DNA of 43,258 nt from an uncultured Clostridia bacterium (GCA_944384985.1 CALWVM010000020.1:1-43258); one strand, 5' to 3'; numbered from the stretch's first letter, positions 19,073 to 36,957 are shown. Program-made: numbers and translations. The notes: generated by a model not told the origin, from the letters alone.

Positions 19073-20278
19073 TTATTGCGCCGCCTCGGCATTTTTCTCG
19101 GAATACGCCAGATATTCGATAAATTGCTTGGCAAGCCGCGGGCTTCTGCCGCCGCCGCGCAGGGCAAACGCCTCCGCTTTGCGGATCAGTTCATCGTGTG
19201 CAAGCGTCACGTTGTGCTGCCGGGCGAGATCGCAGACGATCTGTTCATAGAGCTTTTTGTCGGGCTTTAAAAACGTGATCTGCAAGCCGAACCGCGCCGA
19301 AAGGCTCGTAAGCTCCTGAATCGTGTCCTGCCGGTGCAGGTCGTCGCCGCTGCGGTCAGAAATGCTTTCCTGCACAAGATGGCGGCGGTTGGAGGTTGCG
19401 TACACGGCGATGTTGCGGCTCCTGCCCGCCACGCTGCCCTCCAGGATCGCTTTGAGCGCGCCGAAATCGCTGTCCGAGCGCGTAAAGCTCAGGTCGTCGA
19501 TGAAAATGATGAATTTCAGCGGGTTGCGCGCCAAACGGTCGAGGATGTCCGGAAGAAAAAACAGCTCGTTTTTTTTGACTTCGATGAGCCGCAGGCCGTC
19601 GGGGTAATATTCGTTGACGATCGCTTTTACAGTGCTGCTCTTGCCCGAACCCGCGTCGCCGTATAGAAGCACGTTGTTGCAGGGCTTGCCGGCAAGCAGC
19701 GCTTCGGTGTTCGCGATGATGCGGCTGCGTTCGCGCGCGTAGCCCGAAAAGTCGGAAAGCCGCTGGGGGTCGGGGTGTTTGACAGGTGTGATCTTGCCCT
19801 CTTTGAGCACAAACATGCGGTATTTTGCCCAGATGCCGTATCCGCGCTTACCGATGTTTTCAAGCTGGTCGTGATAGACCGCCTTAAAATCAGCGGGTGT
19901 GTTTTTCCACTGCGGGAAGGGGAGGGAAACGTTCGTGAATGCACGCACGTCCTCCGGCGTGACGGCGGCGAACGCCTGTAAGGTCTCCAATTCCGCGTCG
20001 AGCGCGTCGGCGTAGCCGTTCGTCAGTTCTCCGCACCCCGCGCGGCGCACCACCGCGTTTTCATCTTCCAGCATCTTTGTGCGCACATAGTTGCCCAGAT
20101 CGTCGGATTCGCAAAAGAGTGCGGCGGCAAAGCGCCCGACCGAATCGACACGTGCGTCTTCGGCTCCGTCTGCGGGCACGAGATTTAGGAAGGCTTTGAA
20201 AACCGCATCGTCGAGCAGCGTGCGGAAAAGCGCCAGCCCGTGCAGTCGCAGCATGAGGGCGCGCAGAGTTGTTTGCAT
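19073..20278 (-). CDS. DUF815-family AAA+ ATPase
   Basis: 401 aa. The N-terminal half is helical and variable; the C-terminal half is a AAA+ module with Walker A LLYGDAGSGKSSTVKA (about residues 204-219), Walker B FIIFIDDLSF, sensor-like VYATSNRRHL, and a lid helix ending GGRSPRLAKQFIEYL. This is the uncharacterised DUF815 family, common in bacteria as a stand-alone ATPase. Start supported by GAGGTGG. Divergent from rpoB with a 238-bp gap. No linked partner gives away its role. Confidence 0.85.
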   Translation of the reverse strand: MQTTLRALMLRLHGLALFRTLLDDAVFKAFLNLVPADGAEDARVDSVGRFAAALFCESDDLGNYVRTKMLEDENAVVRRAGCGELTNGYADALDAELETLQAFAAVTPEDVRAFTNVSLPFPQWKNTPADFKAVYHDQLENIGKRGYGIWAKYRMFVLKEGKITPVKHPDPQRLSDFSGYARERSRIIANTEALLAGKPCNNVLLYGDAGSGKSSTVKAIVNEYYPDGLRLIEVKKNELFFLPDILDRLARNPLKFIIFIDDLSFTRSDSDFGALKAILEGSVAGRSRNIAVYATSNRRHLVQESISDRSGDDLHRQDTIQELTSLSARFGLQITFLKPDKKLYEQIVCDLARQHNVTLAHDELIRKAEAFALRGGGRSPRLAKQFIEYLAYSEKNAEAAQ

Positions 20279-20324
20279 AAAACCACCTCGGGAAAAAAGA
20301 TACTATAATTTAAAAAAATACATC

Positions 20325-20353
20325 TTGACAGATGCGGTGGACTGGTGTAAACT
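20325..20353 (+). promoter_or_regulatory. rpoBC promoter and leader
   Basis: TTGACA (20325-20330), 17-bp spacer, TAAACT (20348-20353). The leader of about 155 nt to the start contains an AGCCC-CTTTC-GGGCT hairpin at about 20470-20485 without a T-run. rplJ/rplL, which usually precede rpoB, are not upstream. Confidence 0.65.
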
Positions 20354-20516
20354 ATTTAAACTGCATTATAATGGTGTTCTATTGCTTGTGCATTTCCAAA
20401 CATTGGTAGTTTAGCACAAAGATGACGGAAAAGCAAGCCTTGCGAACATCGTTTTGAGCCGTCAGACGCAGCCCCTTTCGGGCTGTTCCGCGAAATAAAT
20501 CTAGGATAGGAGCGTG

Positions 20517-24263
<3,747 letters not shown>

Positions 24264-24315
24264 CCCCCGTAACCGTCGTAACCGTTCAGATTTTCAGGAA
24301 GAAGGTATTTGACAG

Positions 24316-27900
<3,585 letters not shown>

Positions 27901-27918
27901 CTTTTTTCTGAATAATGC

Positions 27919-28018
27919 TTGACAAGCTAAGGTTTTCAGTGTTAAAATCTTAGCTTGTGTGAGCAAAACAAACATCTTTTTTCAAACGGGATGTTTGTTT
28001 TGCTGACACATTGTGTCA
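27919..28018 (+). promoter_or_regulatory. str operon promoter and structured leader
   Basis: TTGACA (27919-27924) and TAAAAT (27943-27948), 18-bp spacer. A perfect 10-bp inverted repeat, ACAAGCTAAG (27922-27931) and CTTAGCTTGT (27949-27958), brackets the promoter. The leader then folds into a perfect 15-bp hairpin with AGCAAAACAAACATC (27962-27976) and GATGTTTGTTTTGCT (27990-28004), and TGACACA-T-TGTGTCA (28004-28018) follows directly. There is no T-run after the long hairpin, so control at the RNA level rather than simple termination is suggested. Confidence 0.65.
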
Positions 28019-28045
28019 AATTCTGTTAAAAAGGAGGAAAACCAC

Positions 28046-28468
<423 letters not shown>

Positions 28469-28620
28469 GGCTTTTTGCCTTCCCACAACCGACAGAATCT
28501 GCTTGCAAGGGTAAACCTGTGCAGGGTTATATTATATAGATATATGGCCTTTTGCATGGGCACCACGGGGTTTTGTCACCGAGTACCTATGATATCATTT
28601 TTATGAAGGAGGGAAGCGAC

Positions 28621-29091
28621 GTGCCAAGAAGAGGCCAAACCGCAAAACGGGATGTTTTGCCGGATCCGCTTTACAATTCCAAAATGGTCACAAGACTGAT
28701 CAACAGCGTCATGCTTGACGGGAAAAAGGGCGTTGCCCAGAAAATCGTCTATGACGCCTTCAACATCATCGCTGAACAGACGGGGAAGGACCCGCTTGAA
28801 ATGTTCGAAAATGCGATGGAGAACGTTATGCCCGTTCTCGAGGTCAAAGCCCGCCGTGTCGGCGGCGCGACCTATCAGGTCCCGATCGAAGTCCGTCCCG
28901 CTCGCCGCGAGACGCTGGGGCTTCGCTGGATCACCCTGTATGCGCGTCAGCGTTCCGAGCGCACGATGAAAGAGCGCCTTGCGAACGAGATCATGGATGC
29001 GGTCAACCAGACCGGTTCCGCATACAAGAAGCGTGAGGACACGCACAAGATGGCAGAGGCCAACAAGGCGTTTGCCCATTTCAGATGGTAA
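28621..29091 (+). CDS. rpsG: 30S ribosomal protein S7
   Basis: 156 aa, the standard length, from GTG 28621 preceded by AAGGAGGGAAG; the family start MPRRGQ begins there. Typical blocks: [54 protein letters not shown] and the C-terminal [15 protein letters not shown]. Primary binder of the 16S 3' domain. The 152-bp gap after rpsL has a possible weak promoter (TTGCAA near 28503, AT-rich -10 region near 28530) but nothing firm. Confidence 0.97.
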   Translation: MPRRGQTAKRDVLPDPLYNSKMVTRLINSVMLDGKKGVAQKIVYDAFNIIAEQTGKDPLEMFENAMENVMPVLEVKARRVGGATYQVPIEVRPARRETLGLRWITLYARQRSERTMKERLANEIMDAVNQTGSAYKKREDTHKMAEANKAFAHFRW

Positions 29092-29109
29092 TTACCGAGG
29101 GAGAATGTT

Positions 29110-31188
29110 ATGCCAAGAAAGGTATCTCTTGAAAAAACAAGAAATATTGGTATCATGGCGCACATCGACGCTGGTAAGACGACAACGACCGAGCGTATTC
29201 TGTTCTACACGGGCGTAAACCACAAGATTGGTGAAACGCACGACGGCGATGCCACCATGGACTGGATGGCGCAGGAACAGGAACGCGGTATCACCATCAC
29301 TTCGGCGGCGACCACCTGCTTCTGGAAAGGCCATCGTATCAATATTATCGACACACCCGGTCACGTGGACTTCACCGTGGAAGTGCAGCGTTCGCTGCGC
29401 GTTCTGGACGGTTCCGTAACCGTGCTTTGCGCCAAAGGCGGCGTTGAACCGCAGTCTGAAACGGTTTGGCGCCAGGCGGACGAGTATCATGTCCCGCGCA
29501 TGATCTACGTCAACAAAATGGACATCATGGGCGCGGACTTTTACCGCGTGCTCGACATGGTCAACGAGCGTTTCCATTGCAACCCTGTTCCCATCCAGCT
29601 GCCGATCGGCTGTGAGGATACGTTCAAAGGGATTGTGGACCTTGTTGAAATGGATGCTGAGATCTATTATGACGACCTCGGCAAAGATGTCCGCCGTGAA
29701 CCCATCCCCGACGACATGAAGGAGCTTGCGGAGAAATACCGCACCCAGCTCATTGAACACGTCGCCGAGCAGGATGACGAGCTCATGGAAAAATACTTCA
29801 ATGGCGAAGAGATCACCGTTGAAGAAATCAAAAGAACCATCCGCAAATCCACCATCGCCAACACCATGGTGCCGATCACCTGCGGTACGTCTTACCGCAA
29901 CAAGGGCGTTCAGCCGCTTCTGGATGCGATCGTGGATTATATGCCCGCCCCGACGGACATCCCCGCAATCAAAGGCGTCAATCCCGATACCGACGAGGAA
30001 GAGGAGCGCCATGCTTCCGATACGGAGCCGTTCGCCGCGCTGGCATTCAAGATCGCAACCGACCCGTATGTCGGTAAGATCTGCTACTTCCGTGTGTATT
30101 CCGGTACGGTCGAAGCCGGTGCGAGCGTGTACAACTCCGTGAAGGATACGCGTGAGCGCATGGGCAGAATCCTGCAGATGCACGCCAATCACAGAGAAGA
30201 CCTGGAAGTATGCTACTCCGGTGATATCGCTGCCGCCGTCGGTCTTAAAAACACCACGACGGGCGACACGCTTTGCGACGAGAAGCACCCGATCGTGCTT
30301 GAGTCCATGAACTTCCCGGATCCCGTTATCCGCGTTGCCATCGAGCCCAAGACCAAAGCCGGTCAGGAGAAGATGGGTATCGGCCTGCAAAAGCTGGCGG
30401 AAGAAGACCCGACCTTTAAGTGCTATACGGATGAAGAGACGGGTCAGACCATCATCGCCGGCATGGGCGAGCTGCACCTCGAGATCATCGTGGACCGTTT
30501 GCTTCGCGAATTCAAGGTCGAAGCCAACGTCGGTAAGCCCCAGGTCGCATATCGCGAGACCATCCGTAAGCCCGCGTCTTCCGATACGAAGTATGCGCGT
30601 CAGTCCGGTGGTAAAGGTCAGTACGGTCACGTTAAGATCAACATTGAACCCAACCCCGGCAAAGGCTATGAATTCGTCAACAACATCGTCGGCGGCGCGA
30701 TCCCGAAGGAATACATCGGGCCCGTGGACGCCGGTATCCAGGGCGCTATGCAGTCCGGTGTTTTGGCCGGTTACTCGGTCGTTGACGTAAAGGTCACGCT
30801 GTACGACGGTTCTTATCACGAGGTCGACTCTTCGGAAATGGCGTTCAAGATCGCCGGTTCTATGGCGTTCAAAGACGCTGCGCGCAAAGCGGATCCGGTC
30901 CTTCTTGAGCCGATCATGAAAGTTGCCGTTATCGTGCCCGAAGAATATATGGGCGACGTCATCGGCGACCTGAACTCCCGCCGCGGTGAGATTCAGGGCT
31001 TCGAAGACAGAAGCGGCGTCAAGCAGATCAACGCGCACGTTCCGCTGTCCGAGATGTTCGGCTATGCGACCGACCTGCGCTCCAAGACGCAGGGCCGCGG
31101 TCAGTACGTCATGGAACCCGACGGCTACAAGGAAGTTCCGAAGTCGATCGCGGAAAAGATCATTTCCGAGCGTACAAAGAAAGACTAA
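29110..31188 (+). CDS. fusA: Elongation factor G
   Basis: 692 aa translocation GTPase. G1 AHIDAGKTT (about residues 17-25), G2/G3 GITITSA and DTPGHVDF, and G4 NKMD, followed by domains II-V ([25 protein letters not shown], and a C-terminal [13 protein letters not shown]). GAGGGAG before ATG 29110. Directly follows rpsG (18 bp). Confidence 0.98.
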   Translation: MPRKVSLEKTRNIGIMAHIDAGKTTTTERILFYTGVNHKIGETHDGDATMDWMAQEQERGITITSAATTCFWKGHRINIIDTPGHVDFTVEVQRSLRVLDGSVTVLCAKGGVEPQSETVWRQADEYHVPRMIYVNKMDIMGADFYRVLDMVNERFHCNPVPIQLPIGCEDTFKGIVDLVEMDAEIYYDDLGKDVRREPIPDDMKELAEKYRTQLIEHVAEQDDELMEKYFNGEEITVEEIKRTIRKSTIANTMVPITCGTSYRNKGVQPLLDAIVDYMPAPTDIPAIKGVNPDTDEEEERHASDTEPFAALAFKIATDPYVGKICYFRVYSGTVEAGASVYNSVKDTRERMGRILQMHANHREDLEVCYSGDIAAAVGLKNTTTGDTLCDEKHPIVLESMNFPDPVIRVAIEPKTKAGQEKMGIGLQKLAEEDPTFKCYTDEETGQTIIAGMGELHLEIIVDRLLREFKVEANVGKPQVAYRETIRKPASSDTKYARQSGGKGQYGHVKINIEPNPGKGYEFVNNIVGGAIPKEYIGPVDAGIQGAMQSGVLAGYSVVDVKVTLYDGSYHEVDSSEMAFKIAGSMAFKDAARKADPVLLEPIMKVAVIVPEEYMGDVIGDLNSRRGEIQGFEDRSGVKQINAHVPLSEMFGYATDLRSKTQGRGQYVMEPDGYKEVPKSIAEKIISERTKKD

Positions 31189-31202
31189 TTTTCTAAAAAC
31201 AC

Positions 31203-31231
31203 TTGAAATTTTATCCGTTTATTGGTAAAAT
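31203..31231 (+). promoter_or_regulatory. tuf promoter
   Basis: TTGAAA (31203-31208), 17-bp spacer, TAAAAT (31226-31231), in the 99-bp gap after fusA. It would give tuf extra transcription beyond the operon read-through. Confidence 0.7.
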
Positions 31232-31287
31232 AACTGCACATAGTGCAGAAGTGTGATTCTTGCATCTATAACAAGGAGGAAAATCCA

Positions 31288-32490
31288 ATGGCAAAGGAAA
31301 AATTCGAAAGAACCAAACCCCACGTTAACATTGGTACCATTGGTCACGTTGACCACGGCAAGACCACGTTGACGGCGGCAATCACCAAGACCCTCGCTAT
31401 GAAGGGCTACGCCAAGTTTGAGGCGTATGACATGATCGATAAGGCGCCTGAGGAGAGAGAGCGCGGCATCACCATCAACACGGCACACGTTGAGTATGAG
31501 ACGGATAAGCGTCACTATGCGCACGTGGACTGCCCCGGCCACGCCGACTATATCAAGAACATGATTACCGGCGCTGCGCAGATGGACGGCGCGATCCTCG
31601 TTATCGCGGCGACCGACGGCCCGATGGCGCAGACCAAGGAGCACCTGCTTCTTGCCCGTCAGGTTGGCGTGCCTTATATCGTTGTTTTCCTCAACAAGGC
31701 GGATCAGGTGGACGATCCCGAGCTGCTTGAACTTGTTGAAATGGAAGTCCGTGAGACCCTCAATGAGTATGGCTTCCCGGGCGACGACACCCCGATCATC
31801 GTCGGTTCCGCTCTGAAAGCGCTGGAGTACAACGGCGACGACATCAACGCGCCGGAACTCAAATGCATTTGGGAACTGATGGATGCAGTTGACAACTACA
31901 TCCCCACGCCTGACCGTAAGGCGGATCAGCCCTTCCTGATGCCCATCGAAGACGTTATGACCATTTCCGGCCGCGGCACTGTTGTTACGGGCCGTGTGGA
32001 ACGTGGTATCCTGAAGACCGGTGAAGAAGTTGAAATCGTCGGCCTTTCTGATGAGAAGAAGAAGACCGTCGTTACCGGTATCGAAATGTTCCGCAAGACT
32101 CTGGATTATGCTGAGGCAGGCGACAACATCGGTGCACTGCTTCGTGGTATTCAGAGAACTGAAGTGGAACGCGGTCAGGTTCTTTCCAAGCCCGGCACCA
32201 TTCATCCCCACACCAAGTTCAAGGGCCAGGTTTACGTCCTGACTAAGGATGAAGGCGGCCGTCACACCCCGTTCTTCAACAACTATCGTCCGCAGTTCTA
32301 TTTCCGTACCACCGACGTTACCGGCATCATCACTCTTCCCGCAGGCACTGAGATGTGCATGCCCGGCGACAACGTCGAAATGGACGTGGAACTGATCACC
32401 CCCATCGCGATCGAAGAAGGCCTTCGTTTCGCTATTCGTGAGGGCGGCAGAACCGTTGGTTCGGGCGTTGTTGTTTCGGTTGGCGACTAA
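31288..32490 (+). CDS. tuf: Elongation factor Tu
   Basis: 400 aa GTPase that carries aminoacyl-tRNA to the ribosome. ATG 31288 follows AAGGAGGAAA; an upstream in-frame extension to 31243 is not part of the protein. G1 [10 protein letters not shown]3 DCPGHADY with the His, G4 NKAD; switch [16 protein letters not shown]. Domains II-III end in [15 protein letters not shown]. Only one tuf copy lies in the window. Confidence 0.98.
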   Translation: MAKEKFERTKPHVNIGTIGHVDHGKTTLTAAITKTLAMKGYAKFEAYDMIDKAPEERERGITINTAHVEYETDKRHYAHVDCPGHADYIKNMITGAAQMDGAILVIAATDGPMAQTKEHLLLARQVGVPYIVVFLNKADQVDDPELLELVEMEVRETLNEYGFPGDDTPIIVGSALKALEYNGDDINAPELKCIWELMDAVDNYIPTPDRKADQPFLMPIEDVMTISGRGTVVTGRVERGILKTGEEVEIVGLSDEKKKTVVTGIEMFRKTLDYAEAGDNIGALLRGIQRTEVERGQVLSKPGTIHPHTKFKGQVYVLTKDEGGRHTPFFNNYRPQFYFRTTDVTGIITLPAGTEMCMPGDNVEMDVELITPIAIEEGLRFAIREGGRTVGSGVVVSVGD

Positions 32491-32521
32491 TTTACAGTCC
32501 TAACTAAAACCCATGTCATGC

Positions 32522-32561
32522 AAAACCCCGAGATCCTGGAAACAGGATTTCGGGGTTTTTG
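32522..32561 (+). terminator. Terminator of the tuf operon
   Basis: AAACCCCGA-ATCCTG pairs with CAGGAT-TCGGGGTTT (GAAA loop, small mismatch) followed by TTTTTG. It abuts the stop codon of the leftward gene at 32562, and the AAAAC side may serve that gene too. Confidence 0.9.
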
Positions 32562-32861
32562 TTAATTGACGAACCAATTATTTGCTTTTTTCTCTTTAAT
32601 ATTGTTCCACACTTCAGCGCAAAAACAGAGCCAATGCATCTGCCTGTTTTTCGAGGCGTGTTCGCGCAAAATCCCAAGCTGTGCGATCTCTTCCTGCATG
32701 ACGCCCGCCTGTTTATAGGCTTTCAGAACTGTCGGACCGTCTTTGCCGCATTGCACAAGATATACATCCGCATAGTACCCGCCACCAAGGCGCTTTGGGG
32801 TGCTTATGGGTTCTTCTGAATGCGCACGCAAAAAGGTTTCTAAAGCCTTAGTTGTCTCCAT
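32562..32861 (-). pseudogene. Truncated phosphotransferase (APH-like kinase) N-terminal fragment
   Basis: 99 aa. Residues about 20-65 look like the N-lobe of an aminoglycoside-phosphotransferase-fold kinase: RLGGGYYADVYLVQ (glycine loop), then TVLKAYK with the ATP-binding Lys, and MQEEIAQLGILREHA (helix C). After that the sequence becomes unlike the family and stops against the tuf terminator, so the catalytic HxD and DFD-type loops are missing. The ATG overlaps the end of the GNAT gene by 14 bp, as if still part of the operon. It is probably inactive as a kinase. A short genuine protein cannot be excluded. Confidence 0.55.
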
Positions 32862-33402
32862 TGCGCTTCAACTCCTTTTCCATCAAGCCGACTGAAAAGG
32901 GCAGGTACGGATAGGACTTTGTAGCTGTTAATACAAAGCCATGCGAAGCGTGCCACTTTTCTAAAACCGTATTTTCGTATAGAATCCCAATTTTTATTTT
33001 TGAAGCCTGGTACTGCCGACTTGCATATTGCGCGGCAAAGTGCAGCATGTTTCCGCCGACATTTTGATGGCGGTAAGCTGGAAGAACTGCCAAATGCTCA
33101 AGCTCAATAACATCGGAGCTGCCATCCGGGGTAAGGGCAAAGCAGCCGACATAAATATTTCCCAAACGATAAAGGAAACAAACACTTCCGTTGTCCCATT
33201 TTTGCTTCAGCTTTTCGAAGGGTAAAAAAGCCGTATAGGTTGGGCAATTTTCCACTGTAATATGGAATTCTGCCGCAACAGTAGAAAAGCTTTTCCGTAT
33301 AACATCCAAGCAAATTTTACACTGTTCTTCTGTTTTTACGGGCTCTATACAGCTTAAAGTATCCAAAGTTGCCATTCGAACAATCCCCGTCTTTTCACTC
33401 AC
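32848..33402 (-). CDS. GNAT-family N-acetyltransferase
   Basis: 184 aa from GTG 33402, which overlaps the stop of the ABC gene by 4 bp (GTGA); an internal ATG at 33375 is a possible alternative. The acetyl-CoA site is visible as IELEHLAVLPAYRHQNVGGNMLHFA (about residues 100-125, the RxxGxG/A region being HQNVGG). The C-terminal NTVLEKWHASHGF is the usual beta-bulge/helix segment. Substrate unknown. Coupling to an exporter pair suggests modification of the exported compound or of a toxic amine, which is inference. Confidence 0.85.
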   Translation of the reverse strand: MSEKTGIVRMATLDTLSCIEPVKTEEQCKICLDVIRKSFSTVAAEFHITVENCPTYTAFLPFEKLKQKWDNGSVCFLYRLGNIYVGCFALTPDGSSDVIELEHLAVLPAYRHQNVGGNMLHFAAQYASRQYQASKIKIGILYENTVLEKWHASHGFVLTATKSYPYLPFSVGLMEKELKRNGDN

Positions 33403-35126
33403 CGCGCCGCAAACTGACTGTTATACAGCGTGTAATACGCCCCGTGCTTTTCGAGCAGTTCCTCGTGCCTGCCCTTTTCCACGATCTGCCCGTCGCGCAT
33501 GACCAGAATCACATCGGCATTCCGAATCGTGGAAAGGCGGTGCGCCACGATAAAGCTGGTGCGCCCCTCCATAAGGCGTGCAAAGGCTTTTTGAATGCGC
33601 AGCTCGGTGCGTGTGTCGATCGAGGAAGTCGCTTCGTCCAAAATGAGCATTGGCGGCTTTTGCAGCATGACCCGTGCGATGGATAAAAGCTGCTTCTGCC
33701 CCTCGGAAATGTTGTCGCCGTTTTCCGTCAGGATCGTATCATAGCCTTCGGGCAGCCGTTTGATAAAGCTGTGCGCATGGGCCGATTTCGCCGCGGCGAT
33801 GACGTCTTCCATCGTCGCGGCCGGTACGCCGTAGGCGATGTTGTCGCGCACCGTGCCGTGGAAAAGCCATGTGTCCTGAAGAACCATGCCAAATGCCCCG
33901 CGCAGGCTGTTGCGTGAAATCTCACGGATATTCTGCCCGTCTACGGTGATCGTGCCGCTGTCCGTGTCGTAAAAGCGCATCAGCAAATTTATGAGCGTCG
34001 TTTTGCCGCAGCCGGTAGGTCCAACCACCGCGACGGTCTGGCCGCTTTGCACATCCAGTGAGAAATTCCGGATCAGCGGTTTTTTCGGCGTATAGGAGAA
34101 CGCCACCTCCTGGAATTGCACAGAACCGCTTTGGACTTTCAGAGCGGGAAGACGGCTGTCGTCGGATTCTTCTTCAACGTCCAGCAGACGGAACACGCGG
34201 TCCGCGCTCGCGAGCGCGTTCTGAAATTCCGCGACTACGCCGGAAATTTCGTTGAACGGTTTAGTATATTGCGAGCAGTAGGAGAGAAAGGAGGTCAGTT
34301 CGCCAACGCTCAAGGTCCCGCGCACGCACATATAGGCGCCTGCAATCGCCACCGCCGCATAGACCATCGCATTGACAAACCGTGTGCAGGGGTTCGAAAG
34401 CGCCGAGTAAAAGTGCGCGATCACGCCGACTTTTTGAAGGCGCTGGTTCATATCTTCATATTTTTCTTCGATGCTCTCCTCCATGCAGTAGGTCTTGACG
34501 AGTGTTTCATCCGCAATCATCTCCGACGCATACCCGCTCATCTGACCGCGCAGCTTGGCCTGCTCGCGGTATTTGTCGTGCGAGCGGCGGGCGATGAAGC
34601 CTGAAACGAAAAAGGAGAGCGGCGTCAGGACGATCACGACCAACGCGAGCAGGGGGTGGATCACGAACATAAAGGCGAGCGTCCCCAAAATCGTTACAAC
34701 GCCCGAAAAAACCTGTGTAAAGCCCTGTAAGAGCCCCGTGCCCACAATGTCAATGTCGGTGACTACGGTGTTGAGAATGTCGCCGTGCGGCGTAGAATCA
34801 ATGTAGGCAAGCGGTACCTTCGAAAGCTTTCCGAATGCCTCTGCGCGCAGCCGCTCCATCGTCAGATAGGAGAGCTTGTTGGAATGATAATTCATGACCC
34901 ACTGGAACAAGGCGGAAATCAGGATTGCCGCCACCAGCGCAATACAGATGCGAAAAAGCTGTTGGAAATCCACTGCGCCGACACCTGCGATGCAGTCCAC
35001 CGCAAGGCCGATGAACACGGGGACCAAAAGCGAGCCGAGAATGCCGATGAACGCGGAAACGATCGCGGCGATCAGGTTCTTTTTGAAAGGGCTTACATAT
35101 TGGAGCAGCCGCCGAAAGGTCTTCAT
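33399..35126 (-). CDS. ABC exporter half-transporter, catalytically complete subunit
   Basis: 575 aa: six-helix membrane domain, then a nucleotide-binding domain with Walker A VGPTGCGKTT, Q-loop MVLQDTWLF, signature ISEGQKQ, Walker B LILDEATSS with the catalytic Glu, and switch His in VAHRLS. Its ATG overlaps the stop of the upstream partner by 4 bp (ATGA), so the two are translated together. It forms a heterodimer with that degenerate subunit. Same architecture as the first exporter pair in the window but a different lineage. Confidence 0.92.
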   Translation of the reverse strand: MKTFRRLLQYVSPFKKNLIAAIVSAFIGILGSLLVPVFIGLAVDCIAGVGAVDFQQLFRICIALVAAILISALFQWVMNYHSNKLSYLTMERLRAEAFGKLSKVPLAYIDSTPHGDILNTVVTDIDIVGTGLLQGFTQVFSGVVTILGTLAFMFVIHPLLALVVIVLTPLSFFVSGFIARRSHDKYREQAKLRGQMSGYASEMIADETLVKTYCMEESIEEKYEDMNQRLQKVGVIAHFYSALSNPCTRFVNAMVYAAVAIAGAYMCVRGTLSVGELTSFLSYCSQYTKPFNEISGVVAEFQNALASADRVFRLLDVEEESDDSRLPALKVQSGSVQFQEVAFSYTPKKPLIRNFSLDVQSGQTVAVVGPTGCGKTTLINLLMRFYDTDSGTITVDGQNIREISRNSLRGAFGMVLQDTWLFHGTVRDNIAYGVPAATMEDVIAAAKSAHAHSFIKRLPEGYDTILTENGDNISEGQKQLLSIARVMLQKPPMLILDEATSSIDTRTELRIQKAFARLMEGRTSFIVAHRLSTIRNADVILVMRDGQIVEKGRHEELLEKHGAYYTLYNSQFAAR

Positions 35127-36844
35127 GATGCCGCCACCTCGCTTTCCGAAAGCTGCGAGTCGCAGATCTCGCGGTACAGCTCGTTCTCACGGTATAACGT
35201 TTTATGCGTGCCGATGCCGCGCACTTCGCCGTCGTCAAGCAAAATAATCTTGTCGGCGTCCCGCACGGTGCTCACGCGCTGCGCCACATAGAGGATGGTT
35301 TTCCCCTGTAATTCTTCGGCAACGGCGCGCCGCATATTGGCGTCCGTTGCATAGTCCAAAGCACTTGAGGAGTCGTCAAAAATCAGAATTTCCGGGTCGC
35401 CGACCAACGCGCGCGCCACGCAAAGGCGCTGGCGCTGCCCGCCGGAAAAATTCTTGCCGCCCTCTTCCACGGGGGAGTCCAACCCCTGTGGGAGTTTGTC
35501 CACAAATTCGCTGCACTGTGCGATTCGCAAGGCGCGCTGCAGTTCTTCTTCTGCAATGCCGATTTTGCCGCACAAAAGATTTTCCCGAACTGTGCCCTGA
35601 AACAGCCTGCTTCCCTGCGAAACGATATGCACCGCCCCACGCAGCGCCGCAAATGTACAGTCGCGCACATCCCGGCCGAGGATACGCACTTCGCCGCTGT
35701 TCGCATCATAAAGCCGCAAAAGCAGGTTCACAAGCACGGATTTCCCCGCGCCTGTGCCGCCGATGATCCCGATCGTCTCACCGCGGTCAACCGTGAAATG
35801 AATGTCGGAAAGCAGTTTTTCTTCCGAACCGTCAAACGAAAAATCCACATGGCGAAGCTCCACGGCGGGCGCGGTTCCGTCGAACGTCTCTTGTGCGCCC
35901 TCCGCCATGGTCGGTTCGGCGGCAAGCACTTCCTTGACCCGGTCTATGCTCGCGCCCGCTTTCGTAAAGACCACAATGACGTTTGCGAAAACGATGATTG
36001 AAAGCAGGATCTGCGTCATGTAATTGGTCAGCGCAATCAGCTCGCCCTGTGTCAGCGAACCCACATTGACCTTGAATCCGCCGAACACCAAGAGCGCGGC
36101 GATGCCAAGGTTGATCACAGCAAAGGTTAGGGGATTCAGATAAGCGTTAAGCTTTGCCACGCGCATACACACGCGCGTCAAATCGGCGTTCCCGTCTGCA
36201 AAACGCTTCTTTTCATGCCTTTGCCGCACGAATGCGCGGATCACGCGCACGCCGGAGAGAAATTCCCCGGTAATGCGCAAAAGACCGTCGAGCTTTTGCT
36301 GGATTTTTTTGTAAAGCGGCAGCGAGCGGCTCAAAACGTAGTACATAATGGCGCTTACCAAAAATCCTGCGATAAAAAAGATAATGGACATTTTCAGGTC
36401 CAACGCCATGGCCATCACGAGCGACCCCGCGATCAAAAACGGCGAGCGGAACACCAGCCGGATGAGCATCGCCACGCCCGACTGGATCTGGTTTACGTCA
36501 TTCGTAATGCGCGTCACGAGCGTCGCATTGGAAAAGTGCGCGCGGTCTGCGCTGGAGAGCGTATGGATCTTGTGCAACAGATCCCGCCGCAGCGCCGTAC
36601 CAACGCCCTGCTGCGCCACAGCTGCACAGTATTGGCACACTACGGCAAAGCCTAACCCCGCCGCACCCAAAAGCACCATGAGCGCACCCATCTTGAGAAT
36701 ATAGGGGACGTCTCCATTTTGCACACCGACATCCACAATGCGTGCCATCACAAGCGGCACGAGCAGTTCCAAAATAGCCTCCGTCAATTTGCAGGCAGGA
36801 CCCAGGATAAACTGTTTTTTATAAAGTGCATAGTATTTTCGCAT
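35123..36844 (-). CDS. ABC exporter half-transporter, degenerate-site subunit
   Basis: 573 aa. Walker A GGTGAGKSV, signature FSGGQRQR, Walker B ILIFDDSSSALD with Asp for the catalytic Glu, and YVAQRVS with Gln for the switch His. This is the non-hydrolysing half of a heterodimeric exporter. First gene of an ABC-ABC-GNAT-kinase fragment operon, with a promoter at 36882-36909. No adjacent regulator. Confidence 0.92.
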   Translation of the reverse strand: MRKYYALYKKQFILGPACKLTEAILELLVPLVMARIVDVGVQNGDVPYILKMGALMVLLGAAGLGFAVVCQYCAAVAQQGVGTALRRDLLHKIHTLSSADRAHFSNATLVTRITNDVNQIQSGVAMLIRLVFRSPFLIAGSLVMAMALDLKMSIIFFIAGFLVSAIMYYVLSRSLPLYKKIQQKLDGLLRITGEFLSGVRVIRAFVRQRHEKKRFADGNADLTRVCMRVAKLNAYLNPLTFAVINLGIAALLVFGGFKVNVGSLTQGELIALTNYMTQILLSIIVFANVIVVFTKAGASIDRVKEVLAAEPTMAEGAQETFDGTAPAVELRHVDFSFDGSEEKLLSDIHFTVDRGETIGIIGGTGAGKSVLVNLLLRLYDANSGEVRILGRDVRDCTFAALRGAVHIVSQGSRLFQGTVRENLLCGKIGIAEEELQRALRIAQCSEFVDKLPQGLDSPVEEGGKNFSGGQRQRLCVARALVGDPEILIFDDSSSALDYATDANMRRAVAEELQGKTILYVAQRVSTVRDADKIILLDDGEVRGIGTHKTLYRENELYREICDSQLSESEVAAS

Positions 36845-36881
36845 ACATTCAACTCCGTCGTGACCTTTGCATTAGTATACC

Positions 36882-36909
36882 AGTATACCATGTTCTGCAA
36901 TTTTTTCAA
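36882..36909 (-). promoter_or_regulatory. Promoter of the second ABC operon
   Basis: Read leftward: TTGAAA (36904-36909), 16-bp spacer, TATACT (36882-36887). The octamer TGGTATAC is directly repeated, giving a second TATACT at 36874-36879; the repeat could bind a regulator. Confidence 0.5.
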
Positions 36910-36957
36910 GGCGCACCGAATACAAATAGAAAGGAACTTTCAAAGGAGGGGAGCGCG

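Noticed and set aside
20470-20485. Hairpin in the rpoB leader as an attenuator
   Set aside because: Short stem with no T-run and no alternative pairing found by eye; kept only as a note.
29092-31038. 648-codon frame opposite fusA
   Set aside because: Shadow frame opposite a highly conserved gene, no ribosome site.
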